Shown here: piece after piece, positions 6,768 through 14,813 of the stretch | How positions within the stretch are numbered: position 1 is the first letter of the stretch | Layout of the letters: each line of letters starts with the position of its first letter | NCBI RefSeq assembly: GCF_003751945.1 | Contig: NZ_RJKL01000001.1 | Coordinates: 7,272,501-7,336,500, forward strand | DNA: 64,000 bases | Reading direction: 5' to 3' | Origin: Couchioplanes caeruleus | GTDB lineage: Bacteria > Actinomycetota > Actinomycetes > Mycobacteriales > Micromonosporaceae | Notes under the pieces: model-generated | Database searches by the model: none | What the model was told of the DNA's origin: nothing | The model's input: only the letters and a program-made list of their open reading frames with translations | Made by a program: the position numbers and the translations under genes

Positions 6768-8648
6768 ATGCGCGGGTATCGGACCCGGATACGTCTGCGG
6801 CAAAGGGTCGGGGTCAAATTCTTCCTGATGCTCGCGCTCCTGGTGTCATGCCTACTCGCGGTGGCCATGGTAGGGGCAGGCACGCGGGCGAGCATGAAAT
6901 CCGAGGCGCAGCGGCTCTACGCTGACAGCGCCGTGAACATGCAACGGCTCGCGGTGCTGAGAGCGACCTTCACCGAAGCGGGCCGCGTCGCCCTGCAGAT
7001 GATTCCGACTACCGATCGCACCCGCTTGGCGGAGCTGCGCACGCGGCTCTACAACTTCACCGTTCCCGAAGCGGATCGGTTGCTGACGGCGCTGCGCGAG
7101 GAGCTCGGCCCCGGTCCGGGGACTCTGCCCGTGGATCAGATGATTACCTACTGGCAGGGCTTCCGAGCATTGCTGAACTCGCCGACGGTCCTGGCAACCG
7201 CTTCGGGCACCACCGACACGGCCACCAACGATCAGATGGTCGAGCAGGTCAGCAAGGCGTGGAACGCGCTCGAGGCGACGGTCGTGCAGATGCAGACCGA
7301 CCTGGCGACGCGGGCAGGCGAGGGATACGCCCGCATCGAGCGCGAGTACGAGCAGAGCCAGCGCAATATCACCCTCATCATCGCCGCCGCACTGATCGCT
7401 GGGATCGGCGGCGTGGTGTGGCTGATCCGCGACGTCGTACCAAGGATCCAGACGTACTCCCGCTTTGCCGCGGATGTTGCCGACGGGCAGTTGGGTGTGC
7501 GTCTGGAACCGACCGGTTCGGACGAACTGAGCGAGCTCGGCCACGCCCTGAATCGCATGGTCGAGCGACGAGCCGCAGAACACGACTACGACACCACCCA
7601 GGCTGAATTCAGCCGGGCACTTCAGCTGACCAAGAACGAGAGCGAGGCGCACCAACTTCTCAAGCGCCATCTCGAACGCGCCATCCCCGGCGCCACCGCA
7701 GTCGTGCTCATCCGCAACAACAGTGCCGATCGGCTCCAGAGTGCCACGCTGCTGCCAGACGACGGCATCATGGCCGAGCGGCTGGCGGGCGCGTTGCCGC
7801 ACACGTGTCTGGCGGTGCGGTTCGCCCAACCGAACGACGAGATAGCGGGTCACGACGGGCTGCTACGGTGCGACCTGTGTGGCGATGGCGCAAGCTCCTC
7901 CCGCTGTGAGCCACTGCTCGTCGGGGGCGAGGTCATCGGTGCCGTCGTCGTCCAGCGGTCGCAGCTCGCCGAGCAGAACAAGCGACGTATCACTGAATCC
8001 GTCGTGCACGCCGCTCCCGTGCTGGCGAACCTGCGCAACCTCGCCCTCGCCGAACACCGCGCCCTGACCGACGCCCTGACCGGGCTGCCGAACCAGCGCG
8101 CCTCACACGACACGCTGCTGCGGATGGCCGCTCAGTCCTGCCGCGCATTGGACCCGTTGGCCGTCGTCCTGATCGACCTTGATCATTTCAAACAGATCAA
8201 CGATCTCTACGGCCACGACAAGGGCGACGAGGTGCTCGCCGCGGTCGGCGCCATGTTCGCCGCCTCCCTGCGAGCCAGCGACTTCGCCGGGCGATTCGGC
8301 GGGGAGGAGTTCCTGGTGCTGTTGCCCGGAACCAGCAGCCGCGAGGCGAAGGGCGTCGCCGAGCACCTCCGCACCGCCATGTCAGCCATCACCATCCCCC
8401 ACTTCGAGCGGAAGATCACCGCCAGCTTCGGCGTCGCCGTCCTACCAGACCACGCCCCTGACGCCGCCACCCTCGTCCGCCAAGCCGACCGCGCACTGTA
8501 CCTGGCAAAGGCGGCCGGCCGTGACCGCGTCCACATTGCCGCCGACGCGCACGCCCCTACGCCAGCGGTCCGCCATCCACGCATCACCGGCGCCGCCCCG
8601 GACGCAACGGCATCAACGGCATCAACGGCCGACCGGCACCCATCCTGA
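6768..8648 (+). CDS. Membrane-bound diguanylate cyclase (HAMP, GAF-like, GGDEF)
   Basis: A 626-residue sensor that should make cyclic di-GMP from two GTP. Order: basic N-terminus, first membrane helix (about 17-40), extracytoplasmic helical segment to about 200, second helix (about 203-222), HAMP linker including GSDELSELGHALNRMVERR, a middle GAF-like domain with a Cys cluster LLRCDLCGDGASSSRCEP, and a C-terminal GGDEF domain. The active site is GGEEF (511-515), with DLDHFKQINDLYGHDKGDE upstream. An inhibitory-site RxxD is present at the standard spacing (RASD, 502-505), so product inhibition is expected. The Cys cluster could bind a metal or sense redox state, which is inference. The C-terminal 40 residues are Ala/Pro/Thr-rich and probably disordered. 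It stands apart from the two other cyclic-di-GMP genes near 60 kb. Confidence 0.93.
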   Translation: MRGYRTRIRLRQRVGVKFFLMLALLVSCLLAVAMVGAGTRASMKSEAQRLYADSAVNMQRLAVLRATFTEAGRVALQMIPTTDRTRLAELRTRLYNFTVPEADRLLTALREELGPGPGTLPVDQMITYWQGFRALLNSPTVLATASGTTDTATNDQMVEQVSKAWNALEATVVQMQTDLATRAGEGYARIEREYEQSQRNITLIIAAALIAGIGGVVWLIRDVVPRIQTYSRFAADVADGQLGVRLEPTGSDELSELGHALNRMVERRAAEHDYDTTQAEFSRALQLTKNESEAHQLLKRHLERAIPGATAVVLIRNNSADRLQSATLLPDDGIMAERLAGALPHTCLAVRFAQPNDEIAGHDGLLRCDLCGDGASSSRCEPLLVGGEVIGAVVVQRSQLAEQNKRRITESVVHAAPVLANLRNLALAEHRALTDALTGLPNQRASHDTLLRMAAQSCRALDPLAVVLIDLDHFKQINDLYGHDKGDEVLAAVGAMFAASLRASDFAGRFGGEEFLVLLPGTSSREAKGVAEHLRTAMSAITIPHFERKITASFGVAVLPDHAPDAATLVRQADRALYLAKAAGRDRVHIAADAHAPTPAVRHPRITGAAPDATASTASTADRHPS

Positions 8649-8734
8649 CGGACGGCCCAGGCCAGTTGTGTTCGGTACGCGCCGAGCCGAACCGGCTACT
8701 CAGGAGATCGGCTGCCATCGGCTCGCCGCTCCTA

Positions 8735-9476
8735 GCTTGTCAGCGAACGTACGACCAGACCCCCAGCGCCCGCACGCCCGTGTTCGATGTGCCGGGTTGG
8801 CCGGGACACCTACCGGGACAACACGTCGACGTGCGGCTGACTGCCGAGGACGGCTACTCGGTGCAGCGCAGTTACTCGATCGCTTCGGCCGTCGACCGTG
8901 ACCGGGTGGAGCTGGGCGTGCAGCGGGTGCCCGACGGCGAGGTGTCGCCGTACCTGTGTGACGTGCTCGCGGTGGGCGACGACCTGGAGTTGCGAGGGCC
9001 GGTGGGTGGCTGGTTCGTGTGGCGCCTGGCCGACCCGGCGCCGGTGCTGCTGGTGGCCGGCGGGTCGGGGATCGCGCCGCTGATGGCGATGGTACGGACC
9101 CGGGCCGCGCAGGGCAGCCGCGTGCCGTTCCGGCTGGTGTACTCGGTTCGCACCCCCAGGACGTGTACCTGCCGACGAACTGCGCCGACGCTCCCGCGAC
9201 GACGCCGGGTTGGCCGTGCGGCTGGTCTACACCCGGCGATCCCCGGAGCAGGCGCTGGAGCCGGCCGGCCGGTTGGGCGTCGCGACGCTCAACAGCCACG
9301 GCTGGCCGGCGGAGTTCGCGCCGAACTGCTTCGTGTGCGGGCCGACCGGCTTCGTCGAGACGGTCGCCGACATCCTGGTGGCGCTGGGCCACGACCCTCG
9401 ACGTGTCCGTACGGAACGCTTCGGTCCCAGCGCGCCGCCACGAGCAGCCGCACCGACGATAGGAGGCCGGCAGTGA
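8735..9476 (+). pseudogene. Ferredoxin reductase (FAD/NAD-binding), doubly frameshifted
   Basis: The first frame reads ARTPVFDVPGWPGHLPGQHV, then RSYSIAS (the FAD-binding RxYS motif) and LLVAGGSGIAPLMAMVR (the NAD-binding glycine loop). After LVYSVRTP the homology moves to a second frame (HPQDVYLP) and then a third (DELRRRSRDDAGLAVRLVYT), ending with NCFVCGPTGFVETVADILVA, the canonical CGP motif. Two indels near 9150-9180 are therefore needed. The N-terminus is also ragged. In other actinobacteria this reductase usually sits between a molybdopterin sulfite-oxidase-like gene and a DUF6510 gene; here DUF6510 follows but no oxidase gene precedes. Either the gene is decaying or the sequence has two local errors. 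The 3' end overlaps the next start (GTGA). Confidence 0.8.
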
Positions 9477-9739
9477 ACGACGACTACGTCGACGGCAACG
9501 CCCTCGCCGGGGATCTGCGGGAGATCTTCACCGTCGACATGACGAGCGTGACGGGACGATGCGCGGCGTGCGGATACCGGGGCACGGTGGCGACGTTGCG
9601 CGTCTACCAGCACGCTCCAGGACAGGTGGCCCGCTGCCCGAACTGCGAGGAAGTCGTGCTGCGGGTGGTGCGCGGACCGGGCCGCGCGTGGCTGGATCTG
9701 CGTGGCACGGTGAACCTGGAGATACCGCTGCCGTTCTGA
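9473..9739 (+). CDS. DUF6510 family zinc-ribbon-like protein
   Basis: An 88-residue protein starting at GTG 9473, which overlaps the reductase stop and follows a TAGGAGG ribosome site at 9460-9466. It has two CxxC pairs (RCAACGYRG and RCPNCEEVVL) that could hold one zinc, followed by a short beta-rich tail (WLDLRGTVNLEIPLPF). DUF6510 proteins are found beside ferredoxin reductases and sulfite-oxidase-like enzymes in actinobacteria, and their function is not known to me. The reading frame is intact although the upstream partner is broken, so it may be a surviving member of a decayed operon. Confidence 0.8.
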   Translation: MNDDYVDGNALAGDLREIFTVDMTSVTGRCAACGYRGTVATLRVYQHAPGQVARCPNCEEVVLRVVRGPGRAWLDLRGTVNLEIPLPF

Positions 9740-10092
9740 GGGCTCAAGGCGACCTACCCGTTCGGCCGGTGCCACACGTGGGCGAGCCGGCCGAGCGGCG
9801 GGTTTGACCGGTTGATCGCTGCGACGACGGCGAGGGACCACTTGATGGCGTCCCCGCCGGAGGAGGACGATAGCCAGACGGGGCCTGCCGCAGAGGCGGA
9901 AGCAGCATCGTCGGTAGCCGATTCAGCTTGACCGGCAGCCTCCGTGGAAGCGGCAGCTCGTTTGATCCTATGGAGAGTCGGGCCAGTGGCGTCGCACGGA
10001 GGCCAGGGGACAGACCGGGAAGTCCTCCGGATGCGACGCGGCCGGCGAAGACGCGGGGGTGATGTCCTGACACGACCCAGGAGGAGGCCGCC
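9740..10092. other. Intergenic stretch, no confident gene
   Basis: A minus-strand frame ends with a plausible peptide (KWSLAVVAAINRSN) but has no recognisable family and no clear start. The right end holds the strong ribosome site AGGAGGAGG for the VOC gene. Confidence 0.35.
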
Positions 10093-10728
10093 ATGACCAC
10101 GACCGAGGACCACCGCAGCAACCCGCGTGTCGGGAACGTCGACATGAAGCTCGAAGTAGTCACCGTTCCGGTCACCGACCTCGACCGTGCGAAGGCGTTC
10201 TACGCACGCCTCGGGTGGAGGCTCGACGCAGACTTCGTCCTTGGCGGCGTTCGCGCGATCCAGTTCACGCCTGCGGGCTCCGGATGCTCGATCCATTTCA
10301 GCACCAACGATCCTGCCGCCCCGCCGGGGTCCGCCCAGCGCCTGTTTCTGATCGTCTCCGACATCGATGCCGCACGCGACGAGCTGGCCGGGCGCGGCGT
10401 CAAGGTCGGCGAGGTATACCACCTGACACCGGATGGTCGCGCCAGCGGGCCGGCACCCGATCGTGGCACCTACAACTCCTATGCCGCGTTCAACGATCCT
10501 GACGGCAACGGCTGGCTGCTGCAGGAAGTCACCACGCGGCTGCCCGGTCGCATCGACCCCGGAGCGACGACGTTCGCTTCGGCGAACGACCTGGCGAGCG
10601 CGCTTCGGCGTGCAGCGGCAGCCCACGGCGAGTACGAGAAGCGCATCGGTGAGGCAGACGAGAACTGGCCCGATTGGTACGCCCAGTACATGGTGAGTGA
10701 GCAGGCAGGCACGGAACTGCCTGCGTGA
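10093..10728 (+). CDS. VOC (glyoxalase/bleomycin-resistance fold) protein
   Basis: A 211-residue protein with one vicinal-oxygen-chelate domain (about residues 17-150): MKLEVVTVPVTDLDRAKAFY opens the first beta-alpha-beta-beta-beta unit and FNDPDGNGWLLQEVT closes the second. VOC proteins bind a metal and act as lyases, dioxygenases or resistance proteins. The usual C-terminal metal Glu is in LLQE. Residues 160-211 form a helical tail (ALRRAAAAHGEYEKRIGEADENWPDWYAQYM) typical of a subgroup of actinobacterial VOC proteins. AGGAGGAGG lies 6-14 bases before ATG 10093. Its 3' end abuts a truncated maltokinase-cap gene on the other strand, which suggests a rearrangement joined them. The substrate is unknown. 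Confidence 0.88.
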   Translation: MTTTEDHRSNPRVGNVDMKLEVVTVPVTDLDRAKAFYARLGWRLDADFVLGGVRAIQFTPAGSGCSIHFSTNDPAAPPGSAQRLFLIVSDIDAARDELAGRGVKVGEVYHLTPDGRASGPAPDRGTYNSYAAFNDPDGNGWLLQEVTTRLPGRIDPGATTFASANDLASALRRAAAAHGEYEKRIGEADENWPDWYAQYMVSEQAGTELPA

Positions 10729-10734
10729 GCCAAC

Positions 10735-10923
10735 CGGCCCGTCACCGACCCCGACCAGCACCGTCTCGATGCCGACCTGGCCGGCCGGATCGTCGAACCG
10801 GAACGCCGCCACGCGCGCCAGCCCGGCGGCCGACTCCTCCGGGTACCACGGCCTGCCGGGTAACCAGCCGGTCAGCAGCTCGATCTTGGTCGGGGTGAGG
10901 TCCGCACGATGCAGGAGAGCCAT
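10735..10923 (-). pseudogene. Truncated maltokinase N-terminal-cap-like (CG0192-type) fragment
   Basis: From ATG 10923 the minus strand reads MALLHRADLTPTKIELLTGW, then RPWYPEE and RVAAFRFDDPAGQVGIETVL. This matches the N-terminal cap that starts maltokinase-like/CG0192-related proteins. Homology stops after about 62 codons, near 10737, where the VOC gene ends; the rest of the protein (normally about 200 residues or more) is absent. It is therefore a 5' remnant. Confidence 0.7.
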
Positions 10924-11008
10924 GCGCCCGATTGTCCCCGGCCCGGTTTCCTTTTTCAGTTTCGGTGTGGGGTTCCTGGCAGGGGAGCGGCGCTGCGAGA
11001 ATGCCGGT

Positions 11009-11188
11009 ATGGAGGATGTGCGAACCACCTCGGAGGACGACATCCGGACTGGTGCCGGGATGAGCCGACGACTCTTTTTCGGCCGGACGGTCGGGCTCGC
11101 CGGCGCCGCCGGCGTGCTGCTGACGCTCGCCGGCTGCCCGGGCGGCTCCGGAGACGACGACGACGGTGAGGACGAGGACGACGACTGA
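11009..11188 (+). CDS. Small Tat-signal/lipoprotein-like peptide with acidic tail
   Basis: A 59-residue ORF from ATG 11009. It has an acidic leader, a twin-arginine-like motif SRRLFFGR, a hydrophobic stretch (TVGLAGAAGVLLTLAGC) ending in a lipobox-like LAGC, and a tail GGSGDDDDGEDEDDD. Read literally, it would be exported by Tat or Sec, lipidated on Cys and display a short polyanionic tail of about 15 residues that might bind cations. No ribosome site is obvious before ATG 11009; an internal ATG at the SRR motif is an alternative start. I do not recognise a family, so the function is unknown. Confidence 0.6.
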   Translation: MEDVRTTSEDDIRTGAGMSRRLFFGRTVGLAGAAGVLLTLAGCPGGSGDDDDGEDEDDD

Positions 11189-11370
11189 GTGGCGGCGGGC
11201 CTGTGTCGCTGGCTCCCGAACCGCATCCGGCGTCTTCAAGGCGAGCGATATGAGGAGGGGGTGCCGGTTGACGCCGAGCCGAGTTGAGTCGCGCGGACGT
11301 CGGGCGACTCAGCGGTGGAGAGCGGCAGGAACCGGCGCTGGGCTATCGGGCAGCCGCGTACGGTGAGGTG

Positions 11371-12024
11371 ATGATCGGTGCTGAAGGCGGCTCGTCGTCG
11401 GGCGTGTCTCGCCGGTCCGCTGCCTGGTGGGTCGTGGTCGTCGCTCTGGCGTGGGTGATCTTCGCCGTGGAGCAGTTCTTCGCCTACCGGGTTGCCGGAT
11501 TCGGCCTTGCGGTGCTGGTGCTGCTCGGGGTGGGCTGGGTGACGGCGACCGTCGTCACGGTGTCCGGCGTGGTGATCTCCTGGCGACGGTCAAGGCGTTT
11601 CCCGGCGGTAACGGCCGCCGCGCTGGGCCTGCTGAGTGCCGGATTGATCGGCGTGGTCGACTGGAAAGGGTGGTACGCGCGCGATTTCTATCGTGAGCAC
11701 CGGCAGGACTTCGCGCTGCTGGTCGATGAAGTACGCCAAGGGCTGTACTACTCCGATGCGGCTGGTGGCTCGCAGCTTTCCGACGAACTGGCGCATCTGT
11801 CGAGCAATGGGCTGGTGGGTGCGGTGGGCACGCCAGACGAGTCCGTGGTCTTTCTCCCAGCGTCGGCGGCCCGAGGGGATGCTCACCGAAACGGCGCTGG
11901 TGCGGTTCGCGGCTGCGCCGTTGGCTATCTGAACGTCGAAGTGGACATGCCACCCTCTGTAGAAAGCTATGAGGCGTGCCGGGGCCGGATATCGCTGGGT
12001 GACGGCTGGTACTGGGCCGACTGA
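11371..12024 (+). CDS. Hypothetical membrane protein (three helices, extracytoplasmic C-domain)
   Basis: A 217-residue protein from ATG 11371. The frame is open upstream, but that part reads as unlikely sequence. Three hydrophobic segments occur at about residues 18-38 (WWVVVVALAWVIFAVEQFF), 43-70 and 82-100, followed by a soluble domain of about 110 residues containing two Cys. The C-terminal half (HRQDFALLVDEVRQGLYY to RISLGDGWYWAD) is acidic and aromatic and likely extracytoplasmic. I recognise no family. The frame is intact with good third-position GC, so it is probably a real gene. Confidence 0.7.
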   Translation: MIGAEGGSSSGVSRRSAAWWVVVVALAWVIFAVEQFFAYRVAGFGLAVLVLLGVGWVTATVVTVSGVVISWRRSRRFPAVTAAALGLLSAGLIGVVDWKGWYARDFYREHRQDFALLVDEVRQGLYYSDAAGGSQLSDELAHLSSNGLVGAVGTPDESVVFLPASAARGDAHRNGAGAVRGCAVGYLNVEVDMPPSVESYEACRGRISLGDGWYWAD

Positions 12025-12316
12025 CCCGGAGTGCCGTTCCGGGTGGTCGCCGTCGCCGCCGGCATAGTCAGGCCGGACGGGGTGGGTGCGGTGACCGGCT
12101 GCGAGCGCACCTGGGCCGTCAGCAGATGCCGGCGCAGGTCCGCGCTGTGGACCCGTTGGCGCTGCGGGTACACCCGTCGATCCCGCTGACCGACACTGCC
12201 GACCAGCCAATAGGCCCGCCGCGCGAGGCCATCACATCCACATGGACCCCCAACGACACCCCGGGGACCCGCAGTCCTGGACCCCGGACATCATCTCTGT
12301 CAGCCCTTGAGGCCGG

Positions 12317-13528
12317 TCACCAGCTGACCTCGACCGTGCGGTTGCCTCCGCTGACGGCGGTGAGCCGGACCCGCACACCACTCGCCGCGTCGGTGAGCTG
12401 CTGATTGACCGACACCAGCGTGGCGTTTCCCAGCTCGGCGTGCTCGGGCGAACAACCCGCGACAGCGTTGTTCGGCGTGCGGTCCAGCACCGTCACCGGC
12501 CGGTTGCCGCCGCCGACGGTAGTGTCCACCGCGTAGACCAGCACCCCGGGACGGAAACAGGGCGACGTCACATCTTGGGGGCTCACCTGGCGGTTCTCCA
12601 CAACGATGGCGCGGTGTGGTGTCACCTTGACGACGGCGGTCTTCAGGCCGCCGGTGGTTCCCAGCGGGGTCAGCGTGGCGCTGGTCTTACCGCGAGCAGT
12701 GCGGCAGGAGATCTGCGAGTCGTTGAGCCAGCCCATCTTCCACTTGTGCCAGGCGAGATGGTCCGGCGCGGGAGCGGAGATCAGCCCCATGAGATCCCAG
12801 CCGCCGACCGGTTCGTGCAGTTGCGGCCACGGCTGGCCGTACGTGTACAGGTCCGGCAGACCGAACAGGTGCCCGGTCTCATGGTTGACGAGTTTGTAAT
12901 CCCAGTCATCCACGCTCGTACCGAGATTGACCGCGAACCGTCGCTCCACACCGTCGGCCATCAGACCCAGTCCGGTCGGCGCGATCAGGGCCGACGACAC
13001 ATTGATGGTTGTGGCGGTGCGTGGCGAGATCACGTAAACCAGGTCGACGTTGCGGAAGTCCACGACGGCGTCGCTGGCGTTGACCGCGTCCTGCAGATAG
13101 GACCGGTGACCGTCGAACGTCTGGTGGTAGCCGGCGTACGCGCTCTGCGCACGTGGCATCCGCCGCCACGACGAGGTGAACGTCGTGGACAAATTCGCCT
13201 TCCCGTACGACGCGGACCGCATCCAGTCACCCACCGACGTCGCGAACCGGTCCTTGCGCTCGGTCAACTCCGCGCTGGTGCCCACGGCATCGGAGAAATC
13301 GACGAACAGGAACACGGCGCGCAGCGTGCCCTGTGGTTTCAGCCAGCGGGTGTGGTCGGTGGGCCCCTCATGCTCATTGGTCACTCCGGCGGACACCGCC
13401 AACCGGCATTCACCCGCGGGAGCCGCGGCCGCCGGTGCACTCGGGCCGGCGACCACCGGAACCGTCGTTGTCAACGTGATGAACAGGGCCGCTATGGCGA
13501 TTTTCGGCAGCGACCAGCGTTGTCTCAC
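12317..13528 (-). CDS. Secreted M6-like zinc metalloprotease
   Basis: A 403-residue secreted protein with the M6 (immune inhibitor A type) active site HETGHLFGLPD: His216, Glu217 and His220, followed by the Gly-x-x-Asp third-ligand region. The signal peptide has basic residues, the hydrophobic run IAIAALFITLTTTVPVVAG and an Ala-rich cleavage region. Then comes the M6-like block GTLRAVFLFVDFSD, and near the active site GGWDLMG. The last 100 residues look like a beta-sandwich. GTG 13528 is chosen because ACAGGAG lies 8 bases upstream and the signal peptide follows directly; an in-frame start 69 bases upstream lacks support. M6 enzymes cleave extracellular proteins or peptides. No inhibitor or operon partner is seen. 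Confidence 0.88.
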   Translation of the reverse strand: MRQRWSLPKIAIAALFITLTTTVPVVAGPSAPAAAAPAGECRLAVSAGVTNEHEGPTDHTRWLKPQGTLRAVFLFVDFSDAVGTSAELTERKDRFATSVGDWMRSASYGKANLSTTFTSSWRRMPRAQSAYAGYHQTFDGHRSYLQDAVNASDAVVDFRNVDLVYVISPRTATTINVSSALIAPTGLGLMADGVERRFAVNLGTSVDDWDYKLVNHETGHLFGLPDLYTYGQPWPQLHEPVGGWDLMGLISAPAPDHLAWHKWKMGWLNDSQISCRTARGKTSATLTPLGTTGGLKTAVVKVTPHRAIVVENRQVSPQDVTSPCFRPGVLVYAVDTTVGGGNRPVTVLDRTPNNAVAGCSPEHAELGNATLVSVNQQLTDAASGVRVRLTAVSGGNRTVEVSW

Positions 13529-13899
13529 TCCTGATACTCCTGTCGCGGTGAAAGACCGAGGGCCGTGAAAATCATCGCCCGCATGGAGGATACGCAATCA
13601 TCGATCGCCGGATCGCGCGGCGGTAGGCGAAGGTGCGGCCGGCTTCATGCGGGCAGGCCCAGCGTCGAGCGGGAGGCGGCCATCTCCTCGAACGGAAAGT
13701 CGTGATCGCCGTGCCGGCCGCGGGTGCGGGGCCGTGCACCGTGTCGCAACCATGCGGCCCGACCGCCAAGTGCGGCGGTCAGGAGTGCCCTGGCCCAGCG
13801 GGGTGGCGCGGCGACTCCGGTGGCCGCGTAGCGGCTGGTCGAGCAGTGTCCGGATGATGCCGCCGGACAGGGGTGTCAAGGAACGTGACGAAGCACGAG
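13529..13899. other. Intergenic stretch, no confident gene
   Basis: Lies between the metalloprotease 5' end and a degraded gene. It should hold the protease promoter. I see no recognisable frame. Confidence 0.35.
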
Positions 13900-14710
13900 C
13901 AGGCCCTCGGTCGCCGCCACCGATCGTCTTCGACGAGGAACGGATCGACGAGGTCACCGCGGCCGTGATCCCGATCGACGGCGTGACCCAGGTGCCGGTG
14001 CGGGGCGGGGTCGAGGTCCAGCTCTGGGACCCGGTGCGCGGGGTCGGCGGTACCGGTCCGGCTGGTCCGCAACCTCAGCGGCGCCCTGGTGCTGCTGAAC
14101 GAACCGCGTGGCCGGGAGCTGACCTTCCGGATCGACCCGTCCGCGGCCGGCTACCGCGGTCCGCTCCTCGTCACGGCCGTCCCGCCGGCGAACGGCCCGG
14201 CTCGGCTGGTGGTGCCGCTGGAACGGCTATCCGGTAGCGCCTTTGAGAGCGGCACGACCCTCGTCCGCGGATCGGTCGTGCGGTCCGGAGTGGCGGTGGC
14301 CGGTCTCACCGTGTCGGCTCAGCCGGCCGCCGACGCGGCCGGGCACCAATTCCCGGCCACCACCGACGACCGCGGAGTGTTGTCGAACGGCTGACCCGGG
14401 AGGCCGGCACCGCCCGGGCCGCCGAGGAGGAGGCCGAGAGCGCATTCACTCAGGTCGACCGGCGGCTGACCGCCGTGCTCAACCTGCAGCGCGACATCGC
14501 CAAGGCCAAGGACACCTACACCGGCGCGTACGAGCAACTGAAGCGCGACCAGCAGTCCTACGGCGACTTCCTCAAGTCCGAGATCGAGACGCTGGAGGAG
14601 CGGCTGGCCCGATCAAGGCCGACGCCGACAAGAAGGTCAAGGACCTGAACGATGCGATCGCTGCTCTGCGCAAGACCGTCGGGTCGCGCGTCTGGCGCCG
14701 GGGACCAGGA
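13900..14710 (+). pseudogene. Degraded gene: Ig-like region plus C-terminal coiled coil
   Basis: Coherent protein fragments appear in succession in different frames: FDEERIDEVTAAVIPIDGVT then VEVQLWDPVRG (13920-14040); LVLLNEPRGRELTFRIDPSA, VVPLERLSGSAFESGTTLVR and LTVSAQPAADAAGHQFPATT (14085-14380), which resembles a carboxypeptidase-regulatory/Ig-like fold; AEEEAESAFTQVDRRLTAVL, LQRDIAKAKDTYTGAYEQLK and FLKSEIETLEERLA, a long coiled coil (14395-14610); and IKADADKKVKDLNDAIAALR (14611-14670). At least three frame changes separate them, so this is one gene of more than 250 codons in decay. The family is not recognised. The beta domain plus helical rod suggests a structural or surface assembly protein, which is a guess. 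Confidence 0.6.
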
Positions 14711-14813
14711 TGAACTCCGGGTCCCCGGCGCGGTCGGTTCCGGTCAGATGGTGCCGAGGTTCTCGTTGGTGACGATCCAAGGGTCGTCGACACCGGGCTT
14801 TACGCTGCCCGCC

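Noticed and set aside
5043..6803. Long open frame antisense to the copper monooxygenase
   Set aside because: High GC keeps the reverse strand open. The sequence is low-complexity Arg/Gly/Pro-rich with no fold, while the plus strand has all copper-ligand motifs.
9140..9200. Programmed frameshifting in the ferredoxin reductase
   Set aside because: Two shifts are required within 30 bp and there is no slippery sequence; decay or sequence error is simpler.
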